IMG/VR virus record: IMGVR_UViG_3300025121_000030
Coordinates: 34,269 to 98,268 of that record
DNA from: a virus
Strand: one strand, 5' to 3'
DNA: 64,000 bases
Shown here: piece after piece, positions 16,625 through 25,833 of the stretch
Layout: the number at the start of each line of letters is the position of its first letter
How positions within the stretch are numbered: position 1 is the stretch's first letter
Position numbers and translations under genes: made by a program
Notes under the pieces: model-generated
The model's database searches: none
Told to the model about the DNA's origin: nothing
Seen by the model: only the letters and a program-made list of their open reading frames with translations

Positions 16625-19600
16625 GTGATGGCAGATATGAAATTAGATAAAGGCAGACTATATTCACGTCTGCCAAACAATACTTATACTTCTTCATTAT
16701 TAAGGGGGACTATATATACTTTTATTTGGCATAAAATTGAAGTGACTTTTTTTACACAAACAAATAAAAAAGTTACAAAAACGATATCGGTATTAAGGCA
16801 AACATTTAGAAGGATTTTTGATATTTTTAAAGGAAAGACTATTAGAAGACTTACTCAAGAAATATCAAATACAAATCAAACCAATAGAATTAACGATATC
16901 TTGTCAGACACTTCAATACAAACTCATAAGAACAATGTTGGTTTTGTCACATTTTTTGGTAGTAATTATAGAAAAATAATACAATTAATTTTACATACAT
17001 ATCAAACTGTAAAGTCAAATAATAAATTGGTTGATTTTATAAGTCAAACATACCGTAAAATTCCATATATATTTAAAGGAAAAACGATAAGAAAATTAAC
17101 GCAACAGATATTTATTACTAGACAAACTAATAAAATTAATAATAAATTACTTACTATGTTTATGCAAACTAAAAGGAATAATAATATTTTATATAATATT
17201 GTAAAAAATACAAGTAGGAAAATTATTTCTTTATCATCTAAAATAAGTCAAAATATAAGAATAGTTACAAAAATATTACATAAATATTTTCAAACAAATC
17301 GTAGAGTAAACTATATTAATATTTTTATTGGTAATGGTTATAGAAAGTTAATTAATTTAGTTTTAAGGCATAATCAAACTATAAAAATTAACAATAAACT
17401 AATTGATATATTGCAACAAACATATCGTAAAATACCTGATATATTTTTTGGAGATACATTTAGAAAATTAACACAAATAGATTCATCTTTGTTTCAAACT
17501 AATAAAAATATAAATAAAACGTCTGTAGTTTTATCTCAATCTAAACGCAATATTATAGGGCTGATTAGTAATAAGATACAAAATAATAGAAGTATTGTTA
17601 AATTGAATTATATTGGTAGTCAAATAAAAAGGAATATTATAGAATTAAGTGAATCAACAAAGCAGACATATAGAAGAATTAACAACATATTTGTATTTAG
17701 CATACAAACAAATAGAAAAATTAATAGTTTGGTTATTTTTTATGTTCAATCAAACAAAAAAATAAATAAATTAATTAGTTCATTTCATCAATCTGTAAGA
17801 TATAATATGATCATAGTTTATTGTATTAATCAAATTAAAAGAGATATAAATAAATTATATTTTATTAATAAGCAGATAAAAAGGAATATTTTAGAGTTTA
17901 TTGTTAATATTGTTCATACTAAGAGAAATATTAATAAGATTATCATTATTATGAATCAGTTGAATAGGAATATTGAATTATTTAAAGTATTGTTAAAACA
18001 AACTTATAGAATGATAACATTATTATATTTAAATAAATATCAAACTATAAAAACCAATAATAAATTAATTAATATATTGAGGCAAACATACAGGAAGATT
18101 CCAGATGTGTTTTCAGGAGACACAATAAGAAGATTAACAAAACCAAGTTCAGTTTTATTGCAAACAAGTAAAAATATTGAAAAGATTTTTATAATTTCAT
18201 CTCAGACTAAGCGAAATATTGTAAAATTACTTAGTAATAAAACACAACACAATAGAGGAATTATTAACAAAATAAGTATTAGCAAACAAACTAAACGTAA
18301 TATTACTAAATTGATAAGTACGAGCATGGTTAGTGTATATGGGCAATTAATTCGTAAGGTTAATGAATTGGTTGATTACTTTAGTCATGGTAAGCGTAAT
18401 ATTTTGAATATCGTATGTGTTTATTGGCAGACAAAAAGAAATAATGGTGTATTGAGTTATTATACTATCCAAAGCAAGAGAAATATTTATAAATTAGCAA
18501 GTTATGTCAGTCAAGTTTGTAGAATTATTTCAAAAGATATTAATATCATCAATCAATTAAACAGGCATATTAATAAATTAGAAGATTTTATTGGTAATAA
18601 TTTAAGAAAAATCAATAAAGCATCTTATAATATTGGACAAATGAATAGACAAATTATTTCATTTATATCTAATAACATCCAATTAAATAGAAATATAAAT
18701 AAGATAATCAATATTAGTAAGCAAGTGTTTAGAAATATTGTTGAATTAATTGTAGTTATTAAGCAAACTAATATGAAAAACGTTATATTTATAGCATTAA
18801 ATAAACAAACAAGTAGAATATTGAATAAAATTTCTATTGTTAATAAACAAATTATTAGAAATATTTATGATTTAACATTAATCAGTAAACAAACTAATAG
18901 AAAAACTACTTTGTTTACTGATTTAAATAAGCAAATTAATAGGATAGTTAATAAATTAGTAAGTAGTAAGAATCAAACTAAACGAGATATAAATAAGATT
19001 TATGATTATATTGTTCAAGTGAATAGAAATATTACAAAATTCTTATCTGAAATTTATATACAACTTGAGAGATTTCTTTTAATTAAAGTTGAATCTATAA
19101 AGCAAACTAAGCGAAGTATTACTAGATTAATAAGTAATTATGAAATTACAAAGGTGCTTATTCAGATTGTTAGAAAAGTTGAACCATTAGTTTCATATAT
19201 TGGACAGAGTAAGCTAAATATTATTAAAATGATTAGTGATATTAGACAACAGAATAGATTAATAAATAAACTAGAAAGTTTTGTTTATCAAAGCAAAAGA
19301 GCAAGAATTTTGTTAACTGAAACAAAGAAGCAGAGTTTAAGAAATATTTTATTATTGGTATATTCTATTAATCAAAGTTGGAGAAACGTTTTAAAAATTA
19401 CAGTAAAGTTATATCAGAAGAAGCGCAATATTATTAAACTAGTTAAATACAACTTACAAAGTAATAGAGATATTATTAAACTAAAGTTTAAAGTATGGCA
19501 AACAAACAGAGATATTATTAAATTGTTTGGGCGTGTAAAACAAAGCATTAGAGATATTATAAAAATATCTTCTATTAAAGGACAACAAAAAAGAAATGTA

Positions 19601-20479
19601 ATTAGATTTGAGGAGTATTTAAAACAGATCGAAAGGAATGTAATAAAATTAACTGTTTTTATAAAACAGAATTATCGTAAAATATTCAAATTAGAATTTA
19701 TTACAAAAGGAAGCAAACGAGACATAATTAAGTTGGTTAAATATAATGGTCAGTCAAATAGAGATGTTAGGAAAATTGTGTCAGATTATTATACTCAAAT
19801 CAAACGTAATATTATTGAATTGATAAGTTTTAAAAATCAGACTAATAGAAAAATTAATAAGATTTCGAGTTACATTACACAAACCAAGAGAAATATAAAC
19901 GAATTTATTATTTCTACAATTCAAACAAATAGAGATATTATAAAAATTTTATTAATTTCTGTTCATTTTAAAAGAAATATTTTAAAAATTATTTATATTA
20001 GTAAGCAAATAAAGAGGAATATTATTGTATTAATTAGTGCTGATGCGATTGTTGAAGCATTTATTCAATTGATTAGGAAAATTAATAAGATAGTATTTAA
20101 TGTAGTACAAAGTAAACGAAATATTATTAAATTATATGATATTAATAAACAAACGAAAACTAATATAAATAAACTACAAAGTTTTATTAAACAACAAAGA
20201 AGAAATATTGTTTTATTGGTAATAAGAGAATATCAAACTAATAGAAATATTTTATTATTGGTAGAGATTTTAAAACAAAGCAAGAGAAATATATTAAAAC
20301 TAATTTCACCAATTCGTCAATTAATCAGAAAGCTTATAACTATATGGGATGTATTTGATTTTGATTTGTTTGATGTGGTAGAGTTGGAGTTAGATTTTTA
20401 TGTTGAAGAATTAAAGTTGGATTTATGTATGTATGAAATTCCTCTTGATATTGAAGTTGAGGAGGTTAAAAGGTTATGA
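16625..20479 (+). CDS. Giant basic repeat protein built from about 70 copies of a 16-residue unit
   Basis: Candidate starts are GTG 16625, ATG 16628 and ATG 16637; the last is best spaced from AAGGCGG. After about 40 residues almost the whole 1284-residue protein is a 16-17 residue repeat of the type xxxQTKRNIxKLISxx. Four longer blocks carry older-looking units: NNKLIDILxQTYRKIPDIF followed by GDTFRKLT. The GDTxRKL form is the same unit as in the acidic protein at 26630, so the two share an origin. The repeat region is dominated by Lys, Arg, Asn, Ile and Gln and should be extremely basic, while the last 45 residues are acidic (DFDLFDVVELELDFYVEELK). It lies in a block of virion surface genes and is coupled to the next gene by ATGA. 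Function unknown. Confidence 0.7.
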   Translation: MMADMKLDKGRLYSRLPNNTYTSSLLRGTIYTFIWHKIEVTFFTQTNKKVTKTISVLRQTFRRIFDIFKGKTIRRLTQEISNTNQTNRINDILSDTSIQTHKNNVGFVTFFGSNYRKIIQLILHTYQTVKSNNKLVDFISQTYRKIPYIFKGKTIRKLTQQIFITRQTNKINNKLLTMFMQTKRNNNILYNIVKNTSRKIISLSSKISQNIRIVTKILHKYFQTNRRVNYINIFIGNGYRKLINLVLRHNQTIKINNKLIDILQQTYRKIPDIFFGDTFRKLTQIDSSLFQTNKNINKTSVVLSQSKRNIIGLISNKIQNNRSIVKLNYIGSQIKRNIIELSESTKQTYRRINNIFVFSIQTNRKINSLVIFYVQSNKKINKLISSFHQSVRYNMIIVYCINQIKRDINKLYFINKQIKRNILEFIVNIVHTKRNINKIIIIMNQLNRNIELFKVLLKQTYRMITLLYLNKYQTIKTNNKLINILRQTYRKIPDVFSGDTIRRLTKPSSVLLQTSKNIEKIFIISSQTKRNIVKLLSNKTQHNRGIINKISISKQTKRNITKLISTSMVSVYGQLIRKVNELVDYFSHGKRNILNIVCVYWQTKRNNGVLSYYTIQSKRNIYKLASYVSQVCRIISKDINIINQLNRHINKLEDFIGNNLRKINKASYNIGQMNRQIISFISNNIQLNRNINKIINISKQVFRNIVELIVVIKQTNMKNVIFIALNKQTSRILNKISIVNKQIIRNIYDLTLISKQTNRKTTLFTDLNKQINRIVNKLVSSKNQTKRDINKIYDYIVQVNRNITKFLSEIYIQLERFLLIKVESIKQTKRSITRLISNYEITKVLIQIVRKVEPLVSYIGQSKLNIIKMISDIRQQNRLINKLESFVYQSKRARILLTETKKQSLRNILLLVYSINQSWRNVLKITVKLYQKKRNIIKLVKYNLQSNRDIIKLKFKVWQTNRDIIKLFGRVKQSIRDIIKISSIKGQQKRNVIRFEEYLKQIERNVIKLTVFIKQNYRKIFKLEFITKGSKRDIIKLVKYNGQSNRDVRKIVSDYYTQIKRNIIELISFKNQTNRKINKISSYITQTKRNINEFIISTIQTNRDIIKILLISVHFKRNILKIIYISKQIKRNIIVLISADAIVEAFIQLIRKINKIVFNVVQSKRNIIKLYDINKQTKTNINKLQSFIKQQRRNIVLLVIREYQTNRNILLLVEILKQSKRNILKLISPIRQLIRKLITIWDVFDFDLFDVVELELDFYVEELKLDLCMYEIPLDIEVEEVKRL

Positions 20480-20766
20480 TAGAGTTATATAAGGGAGAGA
20501 AGCGTTTATGTGGAATGTCTGTCAAAAGTAGAAGTGGTAAAAGTTTTTTAATAGAGAGTGTTTCATGCAAGGTGGTTGACAATGTAGGAACTACTATTCA
20601 AGAAGATGAAGAAGGAACAGTTGAAGATCATTCAGTTTTTTGCTTGGTTGATACTACATTGGATGGGTATGTTTATAGTAAAGGATATATATTGCAATTT
20701 AGTATCGTTCTGAAAGATGTGCCTAAAATAATTATGGGGAAGTTAAGTATTAAAATAAAGAAATAG
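20476..20766 (+). CDS. Small beta-rich virion protein
   Basis: The ATG at 20476 overlaps the TGA of the giant repeat gene, so the two are translationally coupled. The 96-residue protein alternates hydrophobic and polar residues (SFLIESVSCKVVDNVGTTIQ; YILQFSIVLKDVPKIIMGKL), as in a small Ig-like or phage BppU-type beta sandwich. It could be an accessory or chaperone for the repeat protein. No family is recognised. Confidence 0.5.
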   Translation: MIELYKGEKRLCGMSVKSRSGKSFLIESVSCKVVDNVGTTIQEDEEGTVEDHSVFCLVDTTLDGYVYSKGYILQFSIVLKDVPKIIMGKLSIKIKK

Positions 20767-20793
20767 TTTAATTATGAGAGGAGTGATATAAAT

Positions 20794-21906
20794 TTGGCTT
20801 CAATTAAAATATATAAAAATCCAACAGGAGATATTGATGGCGATTTAGTCAGTACGGAAGACTGGACATCGCCAGTAGATTCTGGATTTCTCCTTATCCC
20901 AGAAACAGGATCAGAAAGCGTAATTGGAGAATGGAAAAAATGTGCTTTAAGGTGTAATGAAGGTCTCCAGACGATAAATGACCTAAACAGAAATTGCAGA
21001 CTGACGTTAGAAGGATTAAAATCCACATGCTGGCAACTTGCGAGTGATATCAATGGTTTTCCAAATTCTACCCCTTCTGATTGGGGTCAACCATTAGATA
21101 TAGTGTCTGATAAAATTTATGATAAAAATTACATTTTTTGGGTAAGAGCCTGTACTGATGTGGGTGATATCGTAGAGAACGACAAAACTACTAAACTTGT
21201 GGCTCAAGCTCTTGTAGGATTACCGTGGACTTTAGACATAGATGATATGATTTCCGAACCTGATGTAAATGTAGTTTTTTCAAACATAGTAACAATTCCA
21301 GAAGACTGTATTATATATGCGTTAAATGTAGATGCTACCAATCCGGCTTATATTCTTAAATACATTATAAATGGTGAAGAGTTAACAATAGGTCATATGG
21401 GAGATCCTACTTTCGAATGGATTCATCAAGCATTAAGTGTTTCTAAAGATTCAACTTTTCAAATATATTTAGGTGGAGTTTTTGGGAATGAAATAGGTGG
21501 GGATTTAAAACTATTTTTAAATAATGAGAATGGAAAAGAACTATCTTATTTTCATTGGTATGTTTATGCTTGTTATCTTACTACAGCATGTGTTAAATAT
21601 AAAGGATTAGAGGATGATTGTTCTGAGTTGACTGCAATGAGGTTATTAAGAGAGCATTATATTAATGATCCTGAATATAGAGAATTAATTAGAGAATATT
21701 ATCAATTGGCTTCTCAAATTGTTAAAGCTATAGACCAAGAAGATGATCCTAGTTTGGTTTATGAACAAATTTATCAGAGTGTTAAGATTTGTGAAAATGC
21801 AGTTAATAGTGGAGATTGGCAAACTGCTAGAGATGAATATTTGAGTATGTATTATGAGTTGGCAGAGACTTATATAGAGGATTATATTAGGTTGATGGTT
21901 TTGTAG
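20794..21906 (+). CDS. Virion surface protein with domains A-B-C, C being CFI-box-like
   Basis: TTG start at 20794 after GAGAGGAGTG. Residues 1-145 are domain A (WQLASDINGFPNSTPSDWGQ; NYIFWVRACTDVG). Residues 147-255 are domain B (PWTLDIDDMIS ... IPEDCIIYALNVD ... GDLKLFLNNENGKEL). Residues 262-370 are domain C, opening CYLTTACVKYKGLEDDCSEL, then AMRLLREHYI, then helices ending SMYYELAETYI. Domain C resembles the CFI-box C-terminal domain of bacterial proteins, whose hallmark is a Cys-x-x-x-x-Ala-Cys start and an Arg/Phe-rich helix. The same A, B and C domains reappear in other combinations at 23282, 25384 and 25834. Probably displayed on the tail. Confidence 0.6.
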   Translation: MASIKIYKNPTGDIDGDLVSTEDWTSPVDSGFLLIPETGSESVIGEWKKCALRCNEGLQTINDLNRNCRLTLEGLKSTCWQLASDINGFPNSTPSDWGQPLDIVSDKIYDKNYIFWVRACTDVGDIVENDKTTKLVAQALVGLPWTLDIDDMISEPDVNVVFSNIVTIPEDCIIYALNVDATNPAYILKYIINGEELTIGHMGDPTFEWIHQALSVSKDSTFQIYLGGVFGNEIGGDLKLFLNNENGKELSYFHWYVYACYLTTACVKYKGLEDDCSELTAMRLLREHYINDPEYRELIREYYQLASQIVKAIDQEDDPSLVYEQIYQSVKICENAVNSGDWQTARDEYLSMYYELAETYIEDYIRLMVL

Positions 21907-21936
21907 TAAGTTTAATTAAATATAAAGTTTATTTTT

Positions 21937-22002
21937 AGAAGGGTAAGTTCGGGAGTTATAAACCTGAATGAATCGCAAAACTCCGATTGCGATACCCCTT
22001 CT
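21937..22002 (+). ncRNA. Three-helix RNA before a GIY-YIG gene (copy 3)
   Basis: An outer stem AGAAGGG/CCCTTCT encloses the linker TAAG, hairpin B (TTCGG with CCTGAA), the linker TGA, and hairpin C (ATCGCAA with TTGCGAT). The loop of B contains GGAGTT and the loop of C contains AACTCC, an exact six-base kissing pair. The outer stem is followed by a T-rich tract, so termination is also possible. The copy at 24079 has the same outer stem and the same AACTCC loop, but different and compensated bases in hairpin C. Confidence 0.6.
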
Positions 22003-22051
22003 ATTTTTATTTGTCTATTTATCGGAGAAAATTAAGACGGAGGTTGATTAA

Positions 22052-23242
22052 GTGAGTGATGAATTAAAGGGTAAAAGTGGTATTTATAAGATTGTAAATT
22101 TGGTTAATGGAAAGTTATATGTTGGGAGTACAGTTAATTTATATAATAGAAAATCTCAGCATTTTAGTAGTCTTATGACAAATTGTCATAAAAATCCGTA
22201 TTTACAAAATGCATTTAATAAATATGGAATTAATACTTTTAAATTTGAAGTATTAGAATATGTAGAAGATGTTGATAAGTTAATAGAACGAGAACAATAT
22301 TATTTAGATATTTATTTTGATAATAAAAATAAGTGTTATAATGTTTTACCAACGGCAGGTTCCCCATTGGGTGTAAAACATTCTGATGAAACGAAATTAA
22401 AGTTAGCAATTACTGGAGGAGCAAAACCTTTTTATGTTTTTAAAGACAGAGAGTTTATAGGAGAATGGATAAATTCATCAGAATGCAGTAGAAATTTAGA
22501 TATAAATTATTCTGGTTATATTCGTAAGTGTTTAAAAGGTAAACAAAATATGTTTAATGGTTATATTTTTATTTATAAGGATGAATATAACGAAGATAAA
22601 TTAAAAGAAATTTATGAAATGGTTGAGTCAAAACCGTTTTTAGTTTTTGAAAAATATACAGAAAATTTTATTGGAGAATATGACACAATAAATAAATGCA
22701 TGATAGATTTAAATATAAATATAAAAAGCGATGGTGATATTAGGAAATATTTAAAAGATAAAACTTATTCTGTGAATAATTATATTTTTATATATAAACA
22801 TGAATATGCAGAAGATAAAGTAAAAGAATTATGTAATATAAACTTAAATGCCAAGCCATTTTATGTTTATAAAAAAGATGATAAAAAATTTGTTGGTAAG
22901 TTTAGTTTGCAACAAGAATGCGCAAAAGAATTAAATATAGACGCATCTAATATTAGTGGTTGTTTAAGAAAAAAACATTATTTTGCAAAAGGATATGTTT
23001 TTATTTATGAAGAAGATTATTCTGAAGAAAAATTAAATGAATTATGTAATAAAACTCAAAGTTTAAAATTTTTGAAATATGAATTTGAGGTACATGAAAA
23101 AAATACAAACAAATTTATAGGTATTTATGATAGCCAAGTAGATTGCGCTAATGAATTAGGATTAAACCATAAAAGTATTAGTAATTGCCTTTGTGGAAAA
23201 CAAATATCAACTGGTGGTTATATTTTTGAAAAAGTTTCTTAA
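22052..23242 (+). CDS. GIY-YIG homing endonuclease with NUMOD repeats
   Basis: GTG start at 22052 with GACGGAGG upstream. Residues 8-95 are a GIY-YIG nuclease domain: SGIYKIVNLVNGKLYVGST, then NRKSQH with the catalytic Arg, and later IEREQYYLD with the catalytic Glu. A NUMOD3-like element follows (LGVKHSDETKLKLA). Four C-terminal units of about 65 residues resemble NUMOD1 (KPFYVF-KD ... EFIGEW ... CSRNLDIN ... CLKGKQ ... GYIFIYKDEY). The protein has 396 residues. The gene lies between two paralogous surface genes (20794 and 23282), so it may cut intergenic or paralog sequence and drive conversion among them. Confidence 0.85.
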   Translation: MSDELKGKSGIYKIVNLVNGKLYVGSTVNLYNRKSQHFSSLMTNCHKNPYLQNAFNKYGINTFKFEVLEYVEDVDKLIEREQYYLDIYFDNKNKCYNVLPTAGSPLGVKHSDETKLKLAITGGAKPFYVFKDREFIGEWINSSECSRNLDINYSGYIRKCLKGKQNMFNGYIFIYKDEYNEDKLKEIYEMVESKPFLVFEKYTENFIGEYDTINKCMIDLNINIKSDGDIRKYLKDKTYSVNNYIFIYKHEYAEDKVKELCNINLNAKPFYVYKKDDKKFVGKFSLQQECAKELNIDASNISGCLRKKHYFAKGYVFIYEEDYSEEKLNELCNKTQSLKFLKYEFEVHEKNTNKFIGIYDSQVDCANELGLNHKSISNCLCGKQISTGGYIFEKVS

Positions 23243-23281
23243 TTAAGATATAAAAATAAATTTGAGAGGAGTGAAATAAAT

Positions 23282-24043
23282 TTGGCTTATCATATAGCAA
23301 TTTATCGTGACAATCCTACCGTAAACTTAACTGATGGAACAATAGTTTCAGAGAATGATTTTTCTAACCCGGTTGATTCAAATCACATATCTATTCCAGC
23401 AACAGGGAGTACAAATGGTAACTGGGTGAAACTTGCTGTACGTTGCGATGAAGGAACAGAAACTATTTTTGACTTAAATCGTCACGCTAGGATCAGTTTA
23501 GATGGTTCTGGCAATACAAATTGGCAACTAGCTGAAGATAATAGTGGTTCTCCATCAAGTACACCACTAGATTGGGGATTACCTTTAGACATAACAGAAA
23601 TTATAACTGATACTAACTATATATTCTGGACTCGTGCAAAAGCAAATTCCACTGAAAGCGTTTCTAATGACACTTCAATTGAAATAATTGCACAGGCTTT
23701 AGTAGGTAATCAGCCTTGGACTTGGAACATATCTGACATGAGTGTAGTAGAAGGGATAGGAGAAGCAACTGAGTCTATTATAATACCAGAAGATTGTACT
23801 TTATATTATACTGTAACAGGGGATATGCCAACTTTTGCAGTTTATACTGTTGGTGGAGATGCATTAAATGGTTGGATAATATGGATTTCTAATTACGATG
23901 TTAGAACATTTAGTTTTATTAAAGATCAAGTGGTTGCTGTATCAATATTATATTCTAATTCTGGAACTACTGGTACTCATATAATAAGAGAAAACGATGA
24001 GAATGGAAGAATAATTGCACAGTTTAATGTAACATGTACATAA
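23282..24043 (+). CDS. Virion surface protein with domains A-B
   Basis: TTG start at 23282 after GAGAGGAGTG, the same start context as at 20794. The 253-residue product has domain A (WQLAEDNSGSPSSTPLDWGL; NYIFWTRAKANSTESV) and domain B (PWTWNISDMSVVEG ... IPEDCTLYYTVTGD). It stops where domain C would begin, so it is the A-B form of the A-B-C protein at 20794. Residues 150-155 (NQPWTW) mark the domain boundary, and the C-terminal strand IIRENDENGRIIAQF aligns with LFLNNENGKEL of 20794. Confidence 0.6.
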   Translation: MAYHIAIYRDNPTVNLTDGTIVSENDFSNPVDSNHISIPATGSTNGNWVKLAVRCDEGTETIFDLNRHARISLDGSGNTNWQLAEDNSGSPSSTPLDWGLPLDITEIITDTNYIFWTRAKANSTESVSNDTSIEIIAQALVGNQPWTWNISDMSVVEGIGEATESIIIPEDCTLYYTVTGDMPTFAVYTVGGDALNGWIIWISNYDVRTFSFIKDQVVAVSILYSNSGTTGTHIIRENDENGRIIAQFNVTCT

Positions 24044-24078
24044 AAAATATTGAAAACAGAATATAAAAGTTTATTTTT

Positions 24079-24141
24079 AGAAGGGTAAGTTTGAGATTAG
24101 CTGTCTTAGACGATGCACAAAACTCCAATTGTGTCCCTTCT
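24079..24141 (+). ncRNA. Three-helix RNA before a GIY-YIG gene (copy 4)
   Basis: The outer stem AGAAGGG/CCCTTCT is identical to copy 3. Hairpin B is GTTTGAGA with TCTTAGAC, the linker is CGA, and hairpin C is GCACAA with TTGTGT around an AACTCC loop. Compared with copy 3, the bases of both inner hairpins differ but pairing is kept, which is covariation evidence for a real RNA fold. The kissing loop seen in copy 3 is not obvious here. The preceding 20 bases are also nearly identical to those before copy 3. Confidence 0.6.
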
Positions 24142-24207
24142 ATTTTTATTTGTGTAAAAATATGTGAGTTTTGGAGAAATCAAATTTATGGAGGTTGATT
24201 GTATTAA

Positions 24208-25341
24208 ATGAGTGATGAAGTAATGTTTGGTAGTATTTATAAGATAACTAATAAAATAAATAATAAGGTTTATATTGGGCAAACTGTACAGCCATTAAAT
24301 TATAGATGGACAGGACATTGTTCTAATGCAAATATGGGAATAGATACTCATTTTTGTCGTGCAATACGCAAATATGGTAAAGATAATTTTATAATTGAAG
24401 AAATTGAAAAAGTTTCTATCGACCAATTAGATGATGTAGAAATAAAATGGATTGCTTATTATGATAGTTATAATAATGGTTATAACAGTACATTAGGTGG
24501 TGGAGGCAATAAGGGTTGTGACTTAGATGAATCTGAAGTTATTGATCATTATTTAAAATGTAAAAATGCGTATATAACAGCGGAGTTTTTTGGATGTAGC
24601 ATAAGTCCAATATATAGTATATTACGTAAAAATGGTATTAAAAATAAAGATTTAGACCATGATGAAGTGATTAAATATTATTTAGATTGTAGGTCAACTT
24701 TTAAAACAGCAGAGTTTTTTGGTGTTAATGATGAAACAATTCGTAAAATTCTTGTTAAAAATGATATAAAAAGAGATGGTCATACTAGATATGATTTAGA
24801 TGAAGAAGAGATAATAAATTATTATTTGGAATGTAAATCAATAGAAGATACTGTAAAACATTTTGGGCACTATCATGAAGCTATAAGTAAAATTCTTAAT
24901 AATAATAATATTGAAAGACTTAGAAAAACACGATCACGTTTCATATGGGATGAAAATGGAAATAAAAAATATCTAAATGAAGAAGAAGTGATTAATTATT
25001 ATCTTGATTGTAGATTAATATATAAAACTGCTGAATATTTTAAATGTTGTTTAAAAGCTGTAAGTGATATTCTCAACAATAATAATGTAGACAGATCAGA
25101 AGATTCTATATCAGTATATGCCATAGATAAAAATGGTAATAGATATGATTTTGATGATATTAAAGATGCTGTTGATTATTTAATTAAAAATGGTAATTCA
25201 AAGATTATTAGTAGACCAAAAGAGAATGCATATAAACAAGCAATTAATAAAACCGCAAGAGGAGAAAAGAAAACTGCATATGGTTTAAAGTGGTATTACA
25301 AAGAAAATAATGAAGATACTTTATTAGAAAATGTAATTTGA
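24208..25341 (+). CDS. GIY-YIG homing endonuclease with helix-turn-helix repeats
   Basis: ATG at 24208 with GGAGG upstream. Residues 7-95 form the nuclease: GSIYKITNKINNKVYIGQT, NYRWTGH, and IEIKWIAYYDS-like with the acidic residue before NGYNSTLGG. Residues 105-290 hold four helix-turn-helix-like repeats of about 45 residues (EEVINYYLDCRLIYKTAEYF ... ILNNNNV), each probably contacting DNA. The C-terminus has a short NUMOD-like unit (YAIDKNGNRYDFDDIKDAVD ... GLKWYYK). The total is 377 residues. The gene lies between surface paralogs 23282 and 25384, the counterpart of the gene at 22052, but its DNA-binding part is of a different kind. Confidence 0.85.
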   Translation: MSDEVMFGSIYKITNKINNKVYIGQTVQPLNYRWTGHCSNANMGIDTHFCRAIRKYGKDNFIIEEIEKVSIDQLDDVEIKWIAYYDSYNNGYNSTLGGGGNKGCDLDESEVIDHYLKCKNAYITAEFFGCSISPIYSILRKNGIKNKDLDHDEVIKYYLDCRSTFKTAEFFGVNDETIRKILVKNDIKRDGHTRYDLDEEEIINYYLECKSIEDTVKHFGHYHEAISKILNNNNIERLRKTRSRFIWDENGNKKYLNEEEVINYYLDCRLIYKTAEYFKCCLKAVSDILNNNNVDRSEDSISVYAIDKNGNRYDFDDIKDAVDYLIKNGNSKIISRPKENAYKQAINKTARGEKKTAYGLKWYYKENNEDTLLENVI

Positions 25342-25383
25342 TTACATATTAAAAAATATATTAAGAAAGGAATGATTTAAATT

Positions 25384-25821
25384 ATGGCTTTAATTAATAT
25401 TTATAAAGGCACAGATATTACTTCTGGAGGCACTGAGGGAACTCTTGTGTCTAGCGGGGATAATAGCAATTCAATAGAAACTGGATATATTAAGATTCCA
25501 GCATCTGGTTTTACTGAATCAGAATGGGTAAAAATTGGGATTCGTTGCACAACAGGACATAAGACAATTCTTGAAAACTCTAGACACGCTAGAGTATCTA
25601 TAACCGATTCAGGAGATGTAACTCGTTGGCAGTTAGCTTTAGATGATTCGGGAAGTCCTTCAGGTTCACCATCTGCATATGGAAGTCCTTTAGATTTTAC
25701 TAGTGAGATAGGGAGTACAAATGTAATTTTCTGGATAAGAGCTAAGGCTGAATCAAGTGAGGTTCCAGTTAACTCAACGCAAGTCAAGGTAACTTTATCA
25801 GCGACCATAGGTGCTGTGTAA
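25384..25821 (+). CDS. Virion surface protein, domain A only
   Basis: A 145-residue protein equal to domain A of 20794 and 23282 (WQLALDDSGSPSGSPSAYGS; NVIFWIRAKAESSEV). It ends with KVTLSATIGAV at the point where domain B starts in its paralogs. Domain B follows as a separate gene 12 bases later (25834), so an A-B-C gene seems to have been split into A and B-C. AAAGGAATG precedes the ATG. Confidence 0.6.
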   Translation: MALINIYKGTDITSGGTEGTLVSSGDNSNSIETGYIKIPASGFTESEWVKIGIRCTTGHKTILENSRHARVSITDSGDVTRWQLALDDSGSPSGSPSAYGSPLDFTSEIGSTNVIFWIRAKAESSEVPVNSTQVKVTLSATIGAV

Positions 25822-25833
25822 GGAGTTGATTAA

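Noticed and set aside
16625-20479. The giant repeat protein as the tape measure
   Set aside because: It lacks the TP901-type core and coiled coil, and a clear tape measure lies at 51750 directly before Dit and Tal.
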